Shown piece after piece: positions 1 to 8,553 of a DNA stretch of 64,000 bases. Within the stretch, counting starts at the first letter, position 1; each line of letters starts with the position of its first letter. Where the stretch lies: NCBI RefSeq assembly GCF_014640975.1, contig NZ_BMHO01000001.1, positions 1-64,000 of the forward strand. Reading direction: 5' to 3'. The stretch comes from Microbacterium faecale (GTDB lineage Bacteria > Actinomycetota > Actinomycetes > Actinomycetales > Microbacteriaceae). The notes under the pieces were generated by a model, which made no database searches, was not told where the DNA came from, and was given only the letters and a program-made list of their open reading frames with translations. Position numbers and translations under genes: made by a program.

Positions 1-365
1 TGAAACTGACCAATAAAAATGTCAACTGACATCAATTGATCCAAAGGAATCTCCATAACCCCAAAAAGGGCTACAGGGACAAAATTTGGCATTTGACAAG
101 TGCACGCTGTTGAGTTCTCAAAGATCAGACGCACCCAGCCCTCGACAACCAAGCCGAGCCCTCCGGGGCAACTTCTCAATCCTAACCACACCACAATCAA
201 CAGTCAAAACAACACGCCGAAGCAGTTGAAACCGTCTGTGTGCGGGAAGAATTACATCCAATCACACGAGCCTGAGCCCGACCTGAAGAGGATGTCTGTT
301 GCTCGACCTGGGGCGGGGAGCCTCTCGACTCGACCTCACCGCTTGGCGGCAACAGATGTAAACAT
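1..365 (-). promoter_or_regulatory. rRNA operon promoter and 16S leader (16S gene lies off the left edge)
   Basis: Read on the minus strand, positions 123-108 give CTTTGAGAACTCAACA, the boxA-like antitermination motif that precedes 16S rRNA in actinobacteria, followed by an AT-rich leader running to base 1. Upstream is a good sigma-A promoter: -35 TTGACT (207-202), a 17-base spacer and -10 TAGGAT (184-179). No protein-coding gene is credible in this stretch. The 16S gene itself is not in the window; that it starts just left of base 1 is inferred from the leader order known in related genomes. Confidence 0.75.
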
Positions 366-423
366 TACGCGGGTGTCCCCTGGGGCGCCAATCGGGGCTG
401 CCGCCGGGCGTGTCTCGCGGGAA

Positions 424-1665
424 TCAGCGGAGTACGGGCCGATACAGCCGGGCGTTCACGATGCCGGATCCGAGCACGACGGCGGCCGCGAGAGCCGGCA
501 GCAGCAGGGCCGCCGGCGTGCCGAGCGTCTCCGCGATCTGTCCCGTGAGCGCGGATCCGAACGACTGACCCACGATGACGCCCGAGCCCAGCATCGTCAT
601 GACCGTCGTCGATCGCCCGACGGGGCTCGCCGCGGCGCCGAAGCTGTACTGCGTGACGATCGTCGGTCCGATCCCGATGCCGACGAGTCCGAGCGCGACC
701 ACCATGGTGACGATGCTGTCGGCCGTCGCGACGAGCGTGCTGCCCAGCAGCATCACGGCCGCGAACACGACCCAGCGCGCGCGTGGCGTGAACCGCGCCG
801 GCAGAATCGACACGCCCAGCGCGAAGATCGCGGATCCGATGCCCATCACGCCGTACATGACGCCCGCGCTCTCGGCCGCACCCCGGTCCGCCATGAACGA
901 GGTCAGCGAGGTGAGCGTGTTTCCAAAGAAGAGCCCGACGCCGAAGATCCCGATCACGATGACGAGCACGCGTGCGCGGAAGAGCTCGCGGATGGGTGAC
1001 GCCAGCTGGCTGTCGTGCCCGGTGTTGCGTGCGCGACGGGCGGTCGGGTGCAGTGCGAACGCGACGACGAAGGCCATCGTGAGGACCGCGGCCCCGACGA
1101 GCGGCGCCCAGGGGGCCAGCCCGGCCGCGAGGATCCCCACGACGAACGGACCGAGGACGAAGACGGTCTCGTCGGCGGCGGATTCGTAGGCCATGGTCGA
1201 TGACACGATCCGGGGCCGTCGCTCGGGTCGCGTGATCCGGTCGATCATCCCGACGAGGCGTGCTCGCGACATCGGTGCCACCTGGGGCGCGGTCGCGCCG
1301 ACGGTGAAGGCCACGGCGTACATCGCGAGATCGGGAGCGTCGCTGTAGACGACCGCGGCGAACGCGACCATGAGCAGCGCGTTGGCGGTCGCCACGACGA
1401 TCAGCACGGGCCGCTGGCCGAAACGATCCGCCGCGGCTCCGAGCAACGCACCGAAGCACGCGGTGCCGACGCCTACCGCCGCGGAACTCATCCCGGCAGC
1501 CGAGATGGATCCGCGCGCGGTCGCCACGATCGTCAGCACGCCGACGACCATCATCGCGAACGGCACGCGGGCGAAGAACGCGATCAGGAAGTAGCCGAGC
1601 CCGACGCTGCGGAGGAGCGAAGGCGGGCGGTCCGCGGGGGCGGATTCGAGGTCGATGTGGGACAT
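424..1665 (-). CDS. MFS transporter
   Basis: A 413-residue polytopic membrane protein with about 12 hydrophobic segments. The loop between helices 2 and 3 carries an MFS-type motif (AAADRFGQRPVLIV), so it is probably a proton-driven exporter or importer of a small molecule; the substrate cannot be read from sequence. I chose ATG at 1665 because GAGG lies just upstream (minus-strand GTGAGGTGTCAATG). A longer open frame to 1866 runs through a palindromic repeat and is unlikely to be translated. The gene stands alone, between the rRNA leader and a tRNA-Ser, with no neighbour that hints at the substrate. Confidence 0.85.
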   Translation of the reverse strand: MSHIDLESAPADRPPSLLRSVGLGYFLIAFFARVPFAMMVVGVLTIVATARGSISAAGMSSAAVGVGTACFGALLGAAADRFGQRPVLIVVATANALLMVAFAAVVYSDAPDLAMYAVAFTVGATAPQVAPMSRARLVGMIDRITRPERRPRIVSSTMAYESAADETVFVLGPFVVGILAAGLAPWAPLVGAAVLTMAFVVAFALHPTARRARNTGHDSQLASPIRELFRARVLVIVIGIFGVGLFFGNTLTSLTSFMADRGAAESAGVMYGVMGIGSAIFALGVSILPARFTPRARWVVFAAVMLLGSTLVATADSIVTMVVALGLVGIGIGPTIVTQYSFGAAASPVGRSTTVMTMLGSGVIVGQSFGSALTGQIAETLGTPAALLLPALAAAVVLGSGIVNARLYRPVLR

Positions 1666-1814
1666 TGACACCTCACGGTGAGCGGTGAGTGCCGCCGCTG
1701 TCCGCCGGAGATGCCGACGGCCGGTAGATGCACAGCCTGTGGTGGGCCCCGCCGCAGGGGAACCCGCGTCGAGGGTAGCGAACGCACCTGCACACTCCCG
1801 AAACGCTCCGCCCC

Positions 1815-1876
1815 GAACCTGACGCAAATGCACCGAAAACACCGGATTTCGAGCCATTTGTGTCATGTTCAGGGTG
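1815..1876. repeat. Dispersed intergenic palindrome, copy 1
   Basis: Imperfect inverted repeat. The left arm contains GAACCTGACGCAAATGCACC and the right arm, reversed, GAACATGACACAAATGGC. Its core (CAAATG, CACCGAAAA) matches three other palindromes near 37.0, 38.5 and 42.0 kb. It lies upstream of the MFS gene and beside the terminator of tRNA-Ser. Confidence 0.6.
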
Positions 1877-1884
1877 GGAACGAG

Positions 1885-1909
1885 AAAACCCCAGCAATGC
1901 TGGGGTTTT
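1885..1909 (-). terminator. Intrinsic terminator of tRNA-Ser(GCT)
   Basis: Hairpin with arms AAAACCCCAGCA and TGCTGGGGTTTT. Read leftward it follows the tRNA-Ser 3' end by a few bases and ends in a T run, the form expected of a Rho-independent terminator. Confidence 0.8.
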
Positions 1910-1915
1910 CGCTGG

Positions 1916-2004
1916 CGGAGACGGGGGGATTTGAACCCCCGGTCAGGTTTAACCCCGACCCTTCATTAGCAGTGAAGTCCGTTCGGCCGCTCCGGCACGT
2001 CTCC
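1916..2004 (-). tRNA. tRNA-Ser (anticodon GCT)
   Basis: An 89-nt class II tRNA. Acceptor arms GGAGACG and CGTCTCC pair with a G discriminator. The anticodon loop reads CTGCTAA with GCT as anticodon, between ACTTC/GAAGG-type stem halves. A long variable arm (GGGTCGGGGTTAAACCTGACC region) is typical of tRNA-Ser, and the T loop is TTCAAAT. It decodes AGC and AGU. A second tRNA-Ser lies 1.35 kb upstream and seryl-tRNA synthetase is nearby. Confidence 0.97.
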
Positions 2005-2072
2005 TCGCAGCCCGCGCGGGGTGCGTCGAATAATCCTAACGGGTCGCGACCCCGAGCACGAAACCGTGCGTG

Positions 2073-3329
2073 TCAGAACAGGCCGTCGGCCGGCGCGCAG
2101 TTTGCCGCGTCGTCGGCGTTGGAGCCGCGCAGGTAGTCGGGCAGCACGACCTGGTTGGGGTCGGGCGTGTCCGTCGGTTCCGGAGTGTCCGTCGGCGAGG
2201 GCGTCTCAGTCGCATCGGGATCGTCCTCGCCCAGATCGATCGGCTGGTTGTTCGCGAGCGCCTGGGCGATAAGGTCCCACGACTCCGGCACCGGTGCGAG
2301 CTTGTTGGGGTCCGGGGCGTAATCCACCGCCGGGAACTGAATGAACGCGTAGTCGTCGAGCGGGATTCCGCGCAGCGCACTCGCGATCGAGACCATCGCC
2401 ATCGGGTCGGCGAGGCCCGTCGACACGGTCGTGTTCTCGGTCACCGCGTTCGCAAGCCGCAACAGCTTGCCCACGTCACCGAACGTCTCCTCGCTCACGA
2501 GCTTGCGCACGAGGGCCCCCATGTACAGCTGCTGGTTGCCGATGCGGTCGAGGTCGGATCCGGTCTGCAGGGTCTTGCGCGTGCGGAGGAACTGCAGCGC
2601 GTCCATTCCGACGAGCGTGTGCTCGCCGACCGAGAGCTCGAAGTTCGTCTCGCGGTCGAACGGGATCTCCTGTTCGAGGCAGACCGTGACGCCGCCAATG
2701 GCGTTAGTCACCTCGATCACGCCGCCCCAGGTCATGAGGGCAGCGTGATGGATCTCGAGGCCCGTCAGCTCCTCCGCCGTCCGCGCCACGCAGTCGAGTC
2801 CGCCCGTGCCGTACGACTCGTTGAACGCCGCGACGGTGGCCCCCGACGTCGGGTTCCCGTCGATGTCTGTGCACTCCGGACGCGAGGTCATGAGGTCGCG
2901 CGGGATGCTGACGACGGTCACGCGCCGCGGCTCCGGAGACACGTGCACGACCATATTGACGTCGTTGAGCTGGTTCGAGAACGTGTCTTCCTGCGCAAGT
3001 GCCTGTTCCATCGAGCAGCGGTCGCCGAACTGTTCGACCCAGTCGACCTCGCACTTGTCGACGCCCGCGATGAGGATGTTGACTTCCTCATCCGGCAGCA
3101 CGTCGACGTCGGGCGGTTCGGTCCCCTGGTCGCCGATCGTCACGGCGTTGTCCCGCAGTGCGCCGAAATAGTCGTTGTACGCATAGGCCGCGACGCCCAC
3201 GGTCGCGACCAGCACTGCGGACAGTGCGAAGGCGATGCCGGCGAGGATCCGTCGGACGAAACTCGGCGAGCGCAGCTTCGTGTGGCGCGCGATCGGACCG
3301 GGCAGGCGGCCCCTCGACGAACTGCTCAC
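2073..3329 (-). CDS. LytR-CpsA-Psr (LCP) family protein
   Basis: A 418-residue protein of the LCP family, which transfers polyprenyl-linked glycopolymers onto peptidoglycan outside the membrane. A single N-terminal transmembrane helix (about residues 25-50) is followed by the LCP domain: VVSIPRDLM with the conserved Arg, FNESYGTGG, a GLEIHHAALMTWGG stretch, and LRTRKTLQTGSDLDRIGNQQ near its end. The C-terminal 50 residues are a Thr/Pro/Asp-rich tail. The start is GTG at 3329, 8 bases after GGAAGGG; the open frame extends further but runs into a tRNA-Ser gene. It sits between two tRNA-Ser genes in the same orientation. Confidence 0.9.
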   Translation of the reverse strand: MSSSSRGRLPGPIARHTKLRSPSFVRRILAGIAFALSAVLVATVGVAAYAYNDYFGALRDNAVTIGDQGTEPPDVDVLPDEEVNILIAGVDKCEVDWVEQFGDRCSMEQALAQEDTFSNQLNDVNMVVHVSPEPRRVTVVSIPRDLMTSRPECTDIDGNPTSGATVAAFNESYGTGGLDCVARTAEELTGLEIHHAALMTWGGVIEVTNAIGGVTVCLEQEIPFDRETNFELSVGEHTLVGMDALQFLRTRKTLQTGSDLDRIGNQQLYMGALVRKLVSEETFGDVGKLLRLANAVTENTTVSTGLADPMAMVSIASALRGIPLDDYAFIQFPAVDYAPDPNKLAPVPESWDLIAQALANNQPIDLGEDDPDATETPSPTDTPEPTDTPDPNQVVLPDYLRGSNADDAANCAPADGLF

Positions 3330-3351
3330 TCGGTTCCCTTCCGGCTGATGG

Positions 3352-3436
3352 CGGAGAGTGTGGGATTCGAACCCACGAAGCATTGCTGCTTGCTGGTTTT
3401 CAAGACCAGTTCCTTCGGCCGCTCGGACAACTCTCC
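3352..3436 (-). tRNA. tRNA-Ser (anticodon TGA)
   Basis: An 85-nt class II tRNA with acceptor GGAGAGT/ACTCTCC and G discriminator, anticodon stem CTGGT/ACCAG around CTTGAAA (anticodon TGA), a long variable arm and a TTCGAAT T loop. It decodes UCA. It is placed immediately upstream of the LCP gene, so the two may share a transcript. Confidence 0.97.
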
Positions 3437-3531
3437 CCAGGTGAGCGGTGCTCACCGGCCGGGGCCGATTCTAGCGGAGGAACGTTCGCGAGATTCTGCA
3501 CGCCATACCTGAGCGTCGCATATGGGTTGCT

Positions 3532-4395
3532 TCAGCGCGCGATGACGCCGATCGCCGCGAGCGCGTGGGCGACGCCGCCCGCCTCGACAGAACTTGTGAT
3601 GCGCGAACCGCGTTCGGCGACCTCGGCGATCGCCTGGCCCATCACGACGGCCTCGCCGCCGGCCTCGCGTGCCCAGTCGAGCATCTGCATGTCGTTGCGC
3701 CCATCACCCACGACGACGACGCGATCCCGTGCGATCTCGAGGCTCTCTCGGACCTGCTCGAGCGCGGTCGACTTGTCGACGCCGTGCGGGGCGATATCGA
3801 GCCACGCCGACCAGCCCACGGAATAGCTGACTTGATGCAGGCCCATGCGCTCGACGAAGTCGTTGAACGAGCCGTCGTCGTGCTCCTCGGAGATGACGAC
3901 GACGCGGGTTACCTGTTGGCCCTTCATGTCCGCGATGTCGACGCGGTGTGCGTTCGCGTGGGAGAGGTTCCAGTCATCGAGCTGCTGATTGAACAGGCGG
4001 GTGCCGTCGGCGAGCTCGACCATGTAGTGAGCGTCGGGCAGGTGCTGCTCGATGTGCGTGAGCACCTCGGTCGGGTCGAAGGTCTCGATGATGTGCCGAC
4101 GGTACTTCGTCGCCTCGCTGTCGTCGCGCTCCATGATGGTGGCGCCGTTCGCCGTCACCACATAGCGGGGGGTCAGGCCGAGCCATTCGAGCACGTGGAC
4201 GGTCGACTCCCAACTGCGCCCCGTCGCGAGCGTCACGATATGTCCGTTCGCAACGGCGTCAGCAACGGCGTCGACGACGCCGGGGCTGAGCGAGTCATCT
4301 TCGAGGAGCACCGTGCCGTCGATGTCGAGCGCGATCAGCCACTGCTGTCCGTCGCGCGCGGCGCGGGGCGCTGCGGTGAGCAGAGGATCCGTCAC
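3532..4395 (-). CDS. HAD superfamily hydrolase, Cof-type
   Basis: A 287-residue phosphatase of the haloacid dehalogenase family. Motif I is ALDIDGTVL (nucleophile Asp and the second Asp at about residues 22-24), motif II lies around LATGR, motif III includes the Lys of GVDKSTAL, and motif IV is [13 protein letters not shown]. The large insertion between motifs II and III is the Cof-type cap that sets specificity, usually for sugar phosphates or flavin precursors; the substrate is unknown. The start is GTG at 4395, which overlaps the serS stop as GTGA, so it is translationally coupled to serS. Confidence 0.88.
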   Translation of the reverse strand: MTDPLLTAAPRAARDGQQWLIALDIDGTVLLEDDSLSPGVVDAVADAVANGHIVTLATGRSWESTVHVLEWLGLTPRYVVTANGATIMERDDSEATKYRRHIIETFDPTEVLTHIEQHLPDAHYMVELADGTRLFNQQLDDWNLSHANAHRVDIADMKGQQVTRVVVISEEHDDGSFNDFVERMGLHQVSYSVGWSAWLDIAPHGVDKSTALEQVRESLEIARDRVVVVGDGRNDMQMLDWAREAGGEAVVMGQAIAEVAERGSRITSSVEAGGVAHALAAIGVIAR

Positions 4396-5663
4396 GTGAT
4401 CGGCTCCATCACCTCGAGGCCACCCAGGTAAGGGCGCAGCGGCTCCGGCACGACGACGGATCCATCGGCGCGCTGATGCGTCTCGAGCAGCGCGACGATC
4501 CATCGAGTCGTCGCGAGGGTGCCGTTGAGGGTCGCGACCGTCTGCGTCTTGCCGCCGTCGTCCTGACGGTGCCGGATCCCGAGTCGACGCGCCTGGTAGG
4601 TCGTGCAGTTCGAGGTCGAGGTGAGTTCACGGTAGGCGTCCTGCGTCGGCACCCAGGCCTCGGTATCGTACTTGCGCGCGGCGCTGGATCCGAGGTCGCC
4701 TGCGGCCACGTCGATCACGCGGTAGGCGAGCCCGAGCGAGGTGAGCATCTGCTCCTCGAGCGCGAGCAGCCGCTCGTGCTCGGCCTCGGCGGTTGCGGGG
4801 TCGCAGTAGACGAACATCTCGAGCTTGTTGAACTGGTGCACGCGGATGATGCCGCGCGTGTCCTTGCCGTGCGCGCCGGCCTCGCGGCGGTAGCACGTCG
4901 ACCAGCCCGCGTATCGCAGGGATCCGCTCTCGGGCAGCTCGAGGATCTCGTCGCGGTGGTACCCGGCGAGCGCGACCTCGCTCGTGCCGACGAGGTAGAG
5001 GTCGTCGTCTGCGAGGTGGTAGATCTCGTCGGAGTGCTCACCGAGGAAACCGGTGCCCGCCATGATGTCCGGGCGCACGAGCGTCGGCGTGATCATGGGC
5101 GTGAAGTCGTTCTTCAGCGCCGTGTCGAGCGCGTAGTTCATCAGCGCGATCTCGAGGCGGGCGCCGATGCCGGTGAGGAAGTAGAAGCGCGCGCCCGACA
5201 CCTTCGCACCGCGCGCCATGTCGATCGCGCCGAGCATCTCGCCGAGCTGCAGATGATCGCGCGGCTCGAAGTCGAAGGTCGGGACCGCGCCGACCTCGCG
5301 GAGCGTCACGAAGTTCTCCTCGCCGCCAGCCGGGACGCCATCGAGCACGATGTTCTCGATGCCATCGATCGCCGCGCGGTACGCGTCTTCGGCCGCGTTC
5401 GACGCGGCCTGCGCGTCCTTCACGGCCTGCGCCAGATCCTGTGCCTTCGCCACGAGGGCGGGCTTGTCCTCCTTGGACGCCTGCGCGACCTGCTTGCCGA
5501 ACGCCTTCTGCTCGGCGCGCAGCTCCTCGAACGTCGTCAGCGCCGCCCGGCGCTGCGCCTCGGCGGCGATCGCGGCATCGACGCTCTCGGGAGAGCGACC
5601 GCGCGCGATCTGCGAACGCGTGACGGCCTCGGGGTTTTCGCGAAGAAGTGCGGGATCGATCAC
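4392..5663 (-). CDS. serS: Seryl-tRNA synthetase
   Basis: A 423-residue class II synthetase that charges tRNA-Ser. An N-terminal coiled-coil arm (about residues 25-105, rich in Lys, Glu and Ala) binds the tRNA long variable arm. The catalytic core shows [13 protein letters not shown], motif 2 [19 protein letters not shown] and motif 3 [17 protein letters not shown]. The length is normal. It heads a leftward unit serS-HAD-tRNA-Ser-LCP-tRNA-Ser, which places the enzyme beside two of its substrates. Confidence 0.97.
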   Translation of the reverse strand: MIDPALLRENPEAVTRSQIARGRSPESVDAAIAAEAQRRAALTTFEELRAEQKAFGKQVAQASKEDKPALVAKAQDLAQAVKDAQAASNAAEDAYRAAIDGIENIVLDGVPAGGEENFVTLREVGAVPTFDFEPRDHLQLGEMLGAIDMARGAKVSGARFYFLTGIGARLEIALMNYALDTALKNDFTPMITPTLVRPDIMAGTGFLGEHSDEIYHLADDDLYLVGTSEVALAGYHRDEILELPESGSLRYAGWSTCYRREAGAHGKDTRGIIRVHQFNKLEMFVYCDPATAEAEHERLLALEEQMLTSLGLAYRVIDVAAGDLGSSAARKYDTEAWVPTQDAYRELTSTSNCTTYQARRLGIRHRQDDGGKTQTVATLNGTLATTRWIVALLETHQRADGSVVVPEPLRPYLGGLEVMEPIT

Positions 5664-5728
5664 AGCACTCAGTCTATCGGCCGGATGTGCACGAAGCCGG
5701 GGAACGTGCGCGTGCGTAGAGTGAGCGC

Positions 5729-6760
5729 ATGGGCCACGAGTTCGGCGACCGCAAGCGGGCCGCCGCCGTCTACAACCCCGTGAAGGTGCGCAGCGTCGAC
5801 CGCTTCGTCGCGGCCGTCACGGCGCAGTCCGCGCGAGCCGGCTGGCGCGAACCGCTCCTGCTCGAGACGACCATCGAGGATCCAGGGCAGCAGGCGACCC
5901 GTCGCGCGCTCGCGGAAGGCGTCGACGTCGTTCTCGTCGCGGGTGGGGACGGCACCGTGCGCTCGGTCGCGGAGGCGATGCGCGGATCCGGGGTGCCGCT
6001 CGCGATCGTGCCGAGCGGCACGGGCAACCTGCTCGCGCGCAACCTGCTCCTGCCACTCGACGACATGGATCCGATGGTGCGCGCCGCGTTCGACGGCGAC
6101 GTGACCGGCGTCGACATCGGACTGGCGACACTCACGCGCGCGAGCGGCGAGGCCGAGACGCACGCGTTCGTCGTGATGGCCGGCATGGGGCTCGACGCCG
6201 CCATGATCGCGAACACGAACCCCCGCATGAAGAAGCAGCTCGGCTGGGTGGCGTACGTCGACGGCGCCGCGCGGTCGCTGCCGACGGCGAAGGCGTTCCG
6301 CATCGCCTACCAGGTCGACGGTCGCTCGCTGCACTCGGTCAAGGTGCAGAGCGTGCTCTTCGCGAACTGCGGCGCGCTTCCCGCGGGTATCGAGCTCGTG
6401 CCGGGTGCGAAGATCGACGACGGACTCCTGGACGTCGCGCTGATCCAGCCCGCCGGACTGTTCGGGTGGATCGGCGTGTGGCGGAAGGTGTGGTGGGACA
6501 ACTCGGTGCTGCGCCGCTCCCGCCTCGGCCGACGCGTGGTCGAGCGCACGCGCAACCAGTCGATCCGTTATCTGGCGGGTCGCGCCGTCGAGGCGGCGTC
6601 ACCGGAGCCGAGTCCGGTGGAGCTCGACGGCGACGGCTTCGGTTTCGCCTCGCGGATCCACTGCCGCGTCGACCAGGGCGCCCTGCTCGTGGCTCTGCCG
6701 CGCGGCGGTCGCCTACTGCAGCGCGCTCGTGAGACGCGCGAGGTTATCGAGGGCGCGTGA
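5729..6760 (+). CDS. Diacylglycerol/lipid kinase family protein
   Basis: A 343-residue lipid kinase-like protein (DAGK catalytic domain, YegS/DgkB type). The nucleotide-binding motif [12 protein letters not shown] is at about residues 72-83, and [13 protein letters not shown] follows at about 93-105. A C-terminal beta-rich domain with [12 protein letters not shown] residues completes the fold. It probably phosphorylates diacylglycerol or a related lipid at the membrane. It diverges from serS, and its last 48 bases overlap convergently with the cardiolipin synthase gene, another phospholipid enzyme. Confidence 0.9.
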   Translation: MGHEFGDRKRAAAVYNPVKVRSVDRFVAAVTAQSARAGWREPLLLETTIEDPGQQATRRALAEGVDVVLVAGGDGTVRSVAEAMRGSGVPLAIVPSGTGNLLARNLLLPLDDMDPMVRAAFDGDVTGVDIGLATLTRASGEAETHAFVVMAGMGLDAAMIANTNPRMKKQLGWVAYVDGAARSLPTAKAFRIAYQVDGRSLHSVKVQSVLFANCGALPAGIELVPGAKIDDGLLDVALIQPAGLFGWIGVWRKVWWDNSVLRRSRLGRRVVERTRNQSIRYLAGRAVEAASPEPSPVELDGDGFGFASRIHCRVDQGALLVALPRGGRLLQRARETREVIEGA

Positions 6761-8176
6761 GCGCAACGGCTGCTTCAGCCACTCCTCGAGCGTCAGCAGC
6801 GTGGAGTTCTGACGGTACAGCTCCTCGACGTCGCGCAGTTCGTCGACGAACTCGCGCCCGCGCACGAGCAACGACGCCTCGAAGTTGAGGCCGAACGAGC
6901 GCATGTCCATGTTGCTGGACCCGATGACGGCCGTCTCGTCGTCGATCGACAGCGACTTCGTGTGCAGAATGAACGGCGCACGGTACTGCCAGATGTTCAC
7001 CCCGGCGCGCAGCAGCGTCTCGTAATAGCTGCGCTGCGCGTGGTAGACGATGGCCTGATCGCTCGTCTCGCTGACGAACAGGTCGACCTGCACTCCGCGC
7101 GCGGCCGCTCCAGAGACGGCACGCAGCAGCGCCTCGTCCGGCACGAAGTAGGGGCTGACCATGATCGCGCGCTCCTGGGCCGCGTACAGCAGGCTCAGGA
7201 ACAGCTGGAGGTTGTTCTCGCTCTCGAACCCGGGGCCGGACGGCACGACCTGGCAGTCGTAGTCGTCGGATCCGGCCGTGACCTCCGCGAGGTCGATTCC
7301 GTCCGGCACCTCATTCGTCTCGCTGTAGTAGTCGGTGAGGAAGACCGCGTCGACGGAGCGGACGACGGGGCCGTCGAGGCGGACCATGAGGTCGACCCAC
7401 TGCAGGCCGCGGCGGATGTTCTTCGGCACGTTGTACGACGGATCCGTGAGGTTCTGGGAACCGAGGAACGCGACGTCGCCGTCGACGATGAGGAGCTTGC
7501 GGTGGTTTCGCAGATCGGGGCGCTGGAACTTGCGCGCGAGCGGCTGGAGCGGCAGCAGCAGGTGCCAGTCAGCGCCCATGCGGGTGAGGCGCTCCTTCGT
7601 CTGCCGGTGCAGCGGCTTCGACAGGTTCGCCCAGTGGTCCATCAGCACACGCACGGGCACGCCCCGCGCGATCGCCTCTTCCATCGCGACGAAGAAGTCC
7701 TCGGTCGCGGCGTCGGCCTTGAGGATGTAGAACTCGACGTGCACGTAGCGCTGCGCGCCGCGGACGGCCTCTGTCATCGCCCGGATGCTCTCGTGGTAGT
7801 CCGAGATGAGGCGCGCACCGTTGTCTCCCGACAGCGGCAGGGCGCCGAGCTTTCGGTTCATGTCGACGATCGACTCGAACCATTCCGGCGGGTTCGGCAG
7901 CAGGGTGCCGAGCTCAAGCGAGTCGTTCGCCGCGTGCAGGAAGCTGTTGACCTCGCTCTGCACCTCGCGGCGCTTCTTCGGCAGGCGCGGGTTTCCGATA
8001 AGCAGGAACAGCAGGACGCCGGGCACCGGCAGGAAGAAGATCAGCAGGAGCCATGCCATCGCCGAGGTCGGACGACGCCCCGGAGGCACGAACATGATTG
8101 CTGTGATCCGAATCGTCATGTCGATGACGACGACGAAGGTGGCCCAGGCCGCGGACCATGTCAGCCACTCCAACAC
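6713..8176 (-). CDS. cls: Cardiolipin synthase (phospholipase D family)
   Basis: A 487-residue membrane enzyme that condenses phosphatidylglycerol into cardiolipin. Two N-terminal transmembrane helices (about residues 8-28 and 38-60, with the PLDNF-like region) precede two phospholipase D HKD motifs: HRKLLIVDGDVAFLGSQN and HTKSLSIDDETAVIGSSN. Start GTG at 8176 follows GGGAGG by about 5 bases. The 3' end overlaps the convergent lipid kinase gene by 48 bp. A small membrane protein gene lies just upstream in the same direction. Confidence 0.93.
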   Translation of the reverse strand: MLEWLTWSAAWATFVVVIDMTIRITAIMFVPPGRRPTSAMAWLLLIFFLPVPGVLLFLLIGNPRLPKKRREVQSEVNSFLHAANDSLELGTLLPNPPEWFESIVDMNRKLGALPLSGDNGARLISDYHESIRAMTEAVRGAQRYVHVEFYILKADAATEDFFVAMEEAIARGVPVRVLMDHWANLSKPLHRQTKERLTRMGADWHLLLPLQPLARKFQRPDLRNHRKLLIVDGDVAFLGSQNLTDPSYNVPKNIRRGLQWVDLMVRLDGPVVRSVDAVFLTDYYSETNEVPDGIDLAEVTAGSDDYDCQVVPSGPGFESENNLQLFLSLLYAAQERAIMVSPYFVPDEALLRAVSGAAARGVQVDLFVSETSDQAIVYHAQRSYYETLLRAGVNIWQYRAPFILHTKSLSIDDETAVIGSSNMDMRSFGLNFEASLLVRGREFVDELRDVEELYRQNSTLLTLEEWLKQPLRSRALDNLARLTSALQ

Positions 8177-8206
8177 TCGACCTCCCTGCGGACGAGCTTA
8201 GAGGAG

Positions 8207-8383
8207 TCAGTCGCGCGGTGCAGGAAGACCGCGTCTCGTGCGCTCTTCGGCTTCGATCTTCGCGTAGGAGCGGCGCTCGGTGCGGTCGAACTTCAGGATG
8301 TTGCGGAGGATCCAGAAAAACAGGATCGTGATGACGATGGTCGGCAGAATCGACCAGGCAGCCGCCATCCAGTAATCGTCCAC
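8207..8383 (-). CDS. Small single-pass membrane protein
   Basis: A 58-residue open frame starting GTG at 8383 (VDDYWMAAAW...) and ending TGA at 8207. Residues 11-31 form one transmembrane helix (ILPTIVITILFFWILRNIL). The cytoplasmic tail is strongly charged (FDRTERRSYAKIEAEERTRR). It lies 30 bases upstream of cls on the same strand, so the two are probably cotranscribed. The ribosome site is weak, and an in-frame ATG at codon 6 is an alternative start. Function unknown. Confidence 0.75.
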   Translation of the reverse strand: MDDYWMAAAWSILPTIVITILFFWILRNILKFDRTERRSYAKIEAEERTRRGLPAPRD

Positions 8384-8411
8384 GGCTTCATCTTACCGGC
8401 ACGAGATCGGG

Positions 8412-8514
8412 GGCGGCTGTGTGCCGACCGGTGCCCGCGGATCAGCCGCCGCGCGTGTCGAATCGGTCGGGAGACTGGTCCACAGGCACGGTTCGCCGCC
8501 GCGAGCCTGTGGAC
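8412..8514. repeat. Two successive inverted repeats in a divergent intergenic region
   Basis: First pair: GGCGGCTG (8412-8419) with CAGCCGCC (8443-8450). Second pair: GTCCACAGGC (8478-8487) with GCCTGTGGAC (8505-8514). Both pairs are perfect. They lie between the divergently read small membrane protein gene and the DUF4192 gene, where promoters for both must sit; a role in regulation is only inference. Confidence 0.5.
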
Positions 8515-8553
8515 TCCGCACTCGCGCACCGGTGATGCCGCGAACATCGGGGC

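Noticed and set aside
100..999. Open frame of 299 codons on the plus strand
   Set aside because: It runs from the rRNA leader into the antisense strand of the MFS gene, with an Arg/Asp-rich shadow composition and no ribosome site.
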